Shown here piece after piece: positions 59,346 to 64,000 of a DNA stretch of 64,000 nt. Position numbers and translations under genes: made by a program. This DNA is from Tragulus kanchil (Eukaryota > Chordata > Mammalia > Artiodactyla > Tragulidae), in NCBI GenBank assembly GCA_022376925.1, contig JAIOJX010000003.1:37315874-37379873 (forward strand). The letters run 5' to 3'. Within the stretch, counting starts at the first letter, position 1; every line of letters starts with the position of its first letter. The notes below the pieces were generated by a model that saw nothing but the letters and a program-made list of their open reading frames with translations, was not told where the DNA came from and ran no database searches.

Positions 59346-60528
59346 CTACAACACAGCATCATTTGTAGGTTCATTCAGAATATGAAAGTTGTTCACAATG
59401 CTTATTGTATTAGGCTGGTTTTAGATCAAGCTGTGAGACCACTGCTTTGTTCATCAAATTCCCTTTTTCTAATCATTTGCCTCTTTTTGCCCCACTGATA
59501 TCATATTCTGTTGGAGTTACTTGCATTGTGGTTTTAATTCCTTCTATTTGGCCCAGTTCCTGCAAATAAGGTCACAGCCATTCATGATAATGGCATAGAC
59601 ATGCAGTATTAGGCCTTTAAATAAGCATAAGCTTACTTCCAGCTATTGCATCTGTTATTAAAAATTTAACCTCTTGGTTATAGTTACAGAATCATAAAAT
59701 AAGAAAAAAACGTTGACATTACTGGAAAGTAACCCTTTACTTAACAGAAGAAAAATAAGTCCCATAAAAGGTGGAATATTGCTCCATATATTTGCTCTTT
59801 TGGAAAAGGTTTTTAGTTGCATAAGTTTTTGAGAGAAAAGAAGACATTCCTATTACTATGCTTAGGTCTATATAATGATATAATCTGATTAATTATGTCC
59901 TTAAGTCTTTCAATGTCATGGATATCCTGTATACAACTATCTAAAAAATGGTTTTTAAATAATTTTTCCCCACATCATCTTATGACAACTGGTTTTCTAA
60001 TTCCTAAATAATGCTCCTAATGCTTGGCTACTTCATAATTTTGGTGAAAATAATATTTCTTGTGCAATAAGTGCATCTGAGTTTAGGTGGAATCTGTTTC
60101 ACTTGACCAAGTGGATTTCACAGAGCTTCATTTAAGGGCTTTCAACTCCAAAATAAAAAAAAAAATTCTCTCTGTAGATAAAAAAGTCCTAATTTAAAAG
60201 CCCGCTTATCTCATATGAAGAAGTAATTGGATGACTCAAACATATATTTTGTAAGGAATTAAGAATGAACTCCCAGGGTAGAAGACATACATAATCTTTT
60301 ACCGAACAGTCTTGGATTCTGTTTCTTGATTTTTTTCAGATTGTCATTCTTGCCTTTGAGCAGATGTTCTGCCATACACTCAGTTCTGTTGAGCTAAAAG
60401 AAAGCTGTCTCGCATGTGCTCATGTAAATAATTTTCTCAGTATGTTATGCATCCACTCAGGAGAGTGCTGACCATTTATTTACTTCCCATCCAAAACAAT
60501 GTTTTTCCCATGCTTCACCATTATAAAC
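59346..60528. other. Unique AT-rich non-coding stretch
   Basis: No gene or nameable repeat. Confidence 0.5.
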
Positions 60529-60536
60529 CCACAACA

Positions 60537-60815
60537 GGGCTTCCCTGGTGGTCCAGTGTGTAAAGAGTCTGCCTTGCAGTGCAAGGGGCACTGGTTCAAT
60601 CCCTGGCCTGGGAAAATCCCACGTGCTGCAGTGTGTCTGGACCAGTGTGTCTTATTACAAGACAGCTCTCTGGAGCACATGCGCTCTGTGCTCTGCAACA
60701 AGAGAGGCCACTGCAATGGGAGGTCCAGACAGGCCAAAGAATAAAAATGGATGAAAATAAGTAAATAAAAAAATCAATAAAAGAGAAGCCAAAAATTTAA
60801 AAAAAACAAACAAAG
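60537..60815 (+). mobile_element. CHR-like tRNA SINE with target-site duplication
   Basis: 'gggcttccctggtggtccag', 'ccttgcagtgcaaggggcac', 'tctggagcacatgcgctctg', 'gaggccactgcaatgggagg', A-rich tail. 'ccacaaca' flanks both ends (60529-60536, 60816-60823). Confidence 0.88.
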
Positions 60816-60940
60816 CCACAACATCCCCAAAATCCTTTGTCTGCTCTGGAATACTTGCCTAGTTAGATGCTATGAGTCAATGAGGTTGGCATAAAGGGCA
60901 ATCCTACTATATACACATCTTATCCACGTTTTTTTTTTTT

Positions 60941-63160
60941 TTTAAACTATTTTAAACTCTCTTTTCAACTTTCCTCAAACTCTTACACACCCTCTTCTCT
61001 CACTCTTAGCTGATAACCTTGTCTCACGTTCCACTACCGAAACAGGCCTAATCAAACAGAAGCTCTCCAAACTTACCAACCTGCATACTTTGGTGGCCAA
61101 CTCTGACTTGCTAATGCGGATGGAGTGTCCATGTGACTATCAAAGGTTAAAACCCTCAATTTGCTGTGGTCTGAATCATGATTTTTCTTAATGTTTTAGT
61201 ATCTTGGCTCCACCAGTTTTCCCCCTCTCTAGCATCTTCTGTACCTCTTCACTGGATGATTTCCATCAACATCTAATGAAATTTCCTTTTCATCTTAAAT
61301 ATGCAGTCTTAAAAAGGAAGAAACACCATTCCTCGGTGATTGTATCTCCATTTTTCTACTCACTTTTTTTTTTTTTAAGATTTATTTATTTTATCTATTT
61401 TGGTGGGGGTGGGGTGGGGAGGGAGGGGAGCAGGCGGGCCACTTCTATTGGTCTTTCATTTGTCCATTTTCATCCATCCTTGCTCTTTGGCCCGTGTTGG
61501 CCTCCCATCACGGTGGCCTCCATTGTCGCAGAGCGCCGGCTCTGGGCGCATGCGCTCCAGAGCTCCGGCTCGGCAATTGGACACATCAGTCCAGCTGCTC
61601 TGCGGCACGTGGGATCTTCCCAGGCCAGGGATCAAACCGGCGCCCCTTGCACTGCAAGGCGGTGTCCTTAGCCACTGGACCACCAGGAAGCCCTCTACTC
61701 ACTTTTGAAACAAAATTTCTTTAAAATAGTTTCTTTTTCCACATGATATGTTTATTCTCCCCTCAATTAAATCTAATTTGGCTTCTAACCCCTCAAGTTG
61801 GGGTAGCTCCTGCTAAAATCATGAAATGACCCCTGGCTGCCAATACAGTGATTATTCCTCTGTTTTTAATCTTTGTTGATCTCTCAACCATGTTCAGCAT
61901 TGGGATGCTCCTAGGACCCTTCTCCCCTCTATTTATTTTGCCTTGGTAATTTCATTTAGTCCCACTTAAAAAAGAAACAAAACAAAAAGCATTGTATATG
62001 TATTGTCATTGGACTCCTAAGTCTAGTCTTGAGTGTTGTTATTTCCCTATAACTCTAGACTCATATATCTAACATCTACTGGAACTCTACACATAGATGT
62101 CTATCTAATTGATGCTTTGAACTTGACATGACCAAACAGAATTTTTAACTCTAGGCACACCTTACCTCCACTAATTTTTGTTTCTCTTCTAGTCTTTTTG
62201 ATGTTGATAAATGGTGTCAGTATCCCTTCAGTTGCTCAAGTAAAGAAAGTGGGAGTCATCCCTAAGTTTCTACTTTATCCCGCTTGTGACATCCACTTCC
62301 CTAGTGAGTTTGGTTGATCATATCTCAGATATATTGACCTCGTTCATTTGTTTTCATTTCTGTGTTTACCGTATGTGCAATCTACTATGATTATCATTGA
62401 CCTACTGTATGAGTCTCCTCTGGGTCTCTTTGTTTCTACTTTCGTCTCCTGGGCTGGTAAAGTGTCGTTTTGTTCTCTTGTTCAGCTCTGTAACTCAGAG
62501 AACTAAATTTCCCAGTCTCCCTTGCCCTCTGGTTTCTGAATAGATTAGACTAGTAGAAGCAATTGGTAGAAGACTGCTTTTTGTGATGTCTCTCCATGTT
62601 TTCTCTGTGGCTACAACCCCTGCCAGATAGTTCCACCAGCTCTACTGGAGAGACTTTCATGTTAAGGCCAGCGGGCTGACTGCAGCATCTGAGCCCTGTT
62701 CCTACTACCTCTCTCCTCGGTTCCTTCAGTCCGAGGGATAGCAGTGGCTACAACGAATCTCACATTGCTTCATCATACCCTGTTCAAATTCTTAGGTCTT
62801 CTATCAGCTGTGCAGCCAATTTCTAGTACTAAATATCCTTTGTTTCAAAGACCCTAAGTGGTTTTTAAAGCATTTCTTTATTTAACACTCATTATTGTAC
62901 TCCTACACAGTGTAATTTCCACACAGCAGCCAGAGGAATAGCTTTAAAAATGTAACCTAGATCCTGTCAAAATCATTTAAATCTTTTGAAAAGCTTATCA
63001 CAATGAGAATGAAATATTAATTTCTCATACTGACTGATAATGTGTACCATGATCTGGGTCCAGTTAGCGACTCTTACCTCATTTATACCACTTCACCTTT
63101 CACTCATTAGACTCCAATCATGCTGGCCTTTGTTCTGTTCTTTGAATAAACCAAGGTCTT
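60941..63160 (+). mobile_element. L2 LINE, long decayed copy
   Basis: Successive stretches follow the order of L2 reverse-transcriptase sequence: 'tcttcactggatgatttcca' before the SINE, then 'gatgctcctaggacccttct', 'actctagactcatatatcta', 'ttgaacttgacatgaccaaa', 'gttgctcaagtaaagaaagt' and finally 'acacagcagccagaggaata'. All frames are broken. A young SINE interrupts it at 61368-61693, and 62470-62880 looks like another unassigned insertion. Confidence 0.65.
61368..61693 (-). mobile_element. Young full-length CHR-like tRNA SINE nested in L2
   Basis: Minus strand, complete: T-rich and 'gggtggggagggaggggagc' tail complement, 'ctgggcgcatgcgctccaga', 'gcggcacgtgggatcttccc', 'gcactgcaaggcggtgtcct'. 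A perfect 13-bp direct repeat 'tctactcactttt' flanks it (61355-61367, 61694-61706). The 155-codon frame starting at 61204 crosses into it and is not a gene. Confidence 0.93.
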
Positions 63161-64000
63161 CAGTTAGCGACTTCTCTTACATAACTCTAGACTCATATAT
63201 CTAACATCTACTGGAACTCTACACATAGATGTCTATCTAATTGATGCTTTGAACTTGACATGACCAAACAGAATTTTTAACTCTAGGCACACCTTACCTC
63301 CACTAATTTTTGTTTCTCTTCTAGTCTTTTTGATGTTGATAAATGGTGTCAGTATCCCTTCAGTTGCTCAAGTAAAGAAAGTGGGAGTCATCCCTAAGTT
63401 TCTACTTTATCCCGCTTGTGACATCCACTTCCCTAGTGAGTTTGGTTGATCATATCTCAGATATATTGACCTCGTTCATTTGTTTTCATTTCTGTGTTTA
63501 CCGTATGTGCAATCTACTATGATTATCATTGACCTACTGTATGAGTCTCCTCTGGGTCTCTTTGTTTCTACTTTCGTCTCCTGGGCTGGTAAAGTGTCGT
63601 TTTGTTCTCTTGTTCAGCTCTGTAACTCAGAGAACTAAATTTCCCAGTCTCCCTTGCCCTCTGGTTTCTGAATAGATTAGACTAGTAGAAGCAATTGGTA
63701 GAAGACTGCTTTTTGTGATGTCTCTCCATGTTTTCTCTGTGGCTACAACCCCTGCCAGATAGTTCCACCAGCTCTACTGGAGAGACTTTCATGCTAAGGC
63801 CAGCGGGCTGACTGCAGCATCTGAGCCCTGTTCCTACTACCTCTCTCCTCGGTTCCTTCAGTCCGAGGGATAGCAGTGGCTACAACGAATCTCACATTGC
63901 TTCATCATACCCTGTTCAAATTCTTAGGTCTTCTATCAGCTGTGCAGCCAATTTCTAGTACTAAATATCCTTTGTTTCAAAGACCCTAAGTGGTTTTTAA
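62049..64000. repeat. Tandem duplication D19 (period 1132 bp), right copy cut by window edge
   Basis: 62049-63180 is repeated from 63181. The 820 bp seen match 62049-62868 with a single substitution noticed (catgtt/catgct near 63793). The copy continues beyond the window. Confidence 0.93.

Noticed and set aside
61204..61671. 155-codon frame, among the longest in the window
   Set aside because: It runs from decayed L2 into an antisense young SINE; the second half is the SINE translated in reverse.
1..64000. A new satellite or tandem-array system with a 1.1-kb monomer
   Set aside because: The units share period but not sequence; each is a different single-copy region present twice. A satellite would repeat one monomer.
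1..64000. Protein-coding genes from repeated open frames (for example the identical pairs at 6324/7454, 18099/19194, 28953/30080, 41201/42305)
   Set aside because: The frames are short, resemble no known family, and are identical only because the underlying DNA is duplicated. Several are SINE or LTR translations.
1..64000. CRISPR array or other prokaryotic defence system
   Set aside because: There is no short regularly spaced direct repeat with unique spacers. Base composition, SINEs, LINEs and lack of dense coding show mammalian nuclear DNA.

Overview
This window is nuclear, non-coding DNA from a ruminant (order Artiodactyla, most likely Pecora). The diagnosis rests on its repeats: at least two dozen Bov-tA SINEs, a BovB-derived ART2A-type element, classical CHR-2 and a younger CHR-like tRNA SINE, and bovid-style L1 3' ends, over a background of older mammalian repeats (MIR, L2, L1M, MER5). 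I cannot assign the species. I found no protein-coding gene, exon, tRNA, rRNA or CRISPR. Every open frame is short (155 codons or fewer). The longest ones lie in SINEs read on either strand, so they are not genes.

The dominant structure is a chain of head-to-tail direct duplications. I can place 20 of them. In 19 the period is about 1.08-1.19 kb, and in one it is 687 bp. Each duplicates a different, otherwise single-copy stretch, and the two copies abut within a few to tens of bases. Their junctions lie near 390, 2246, 7249, 10082, 12145, 14910, 17015, 19090, 21115, 24957, 29735, 31830, 36020, 39070, 42050, 44760, 46870, 53921, 55991 and 63180. Both window edges fall inside such a pair. The copies are nearly identical, and the microsatellites I compared have the same repeat count in both. 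Most differences are small indels crowded near the junctions. Where two junctions are only about 2.0-2.1 kb apart, the neighbouring pairs overlap and a short segment occurs three times. The simplest reading is an assembly defect: overlapping contig or gap-fill ends were joined without merging the overlap, so about 20 kb of the window is false duplication. A biological origin would need about 20 independent, same-sized, very recent tandem duplications in 64 kb.

Layout: 1-3352 triplicated segment plus Bov-tA; 3353-6116 unique, with Bov-tA, an LTR fragment and a young tRNA SINE; 6117-13420 four chained duplications, with MIR and an L1 3' end; 13500-22206 chained duplications carrying an endogenous-retrovirus 3' LTR with polypurine tract, SINEs of both orientations and CHR-2; 22207-28632 mostly unique, with duplicated ART2A; 28633-48032 duplications with Bov-tA, MIR, MER5-like, a young tRNA SINE and a solo LTR; 48033-52844 unique; 52845-57125 L1-rich duplicated block with a nested SINE; 57126-62048 unique, with MIRs, two young SINEs and a long L2; 62049-64000 duplicated L2. 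No genes act together here. The interest lies in the repeat record and the assembly artefact.
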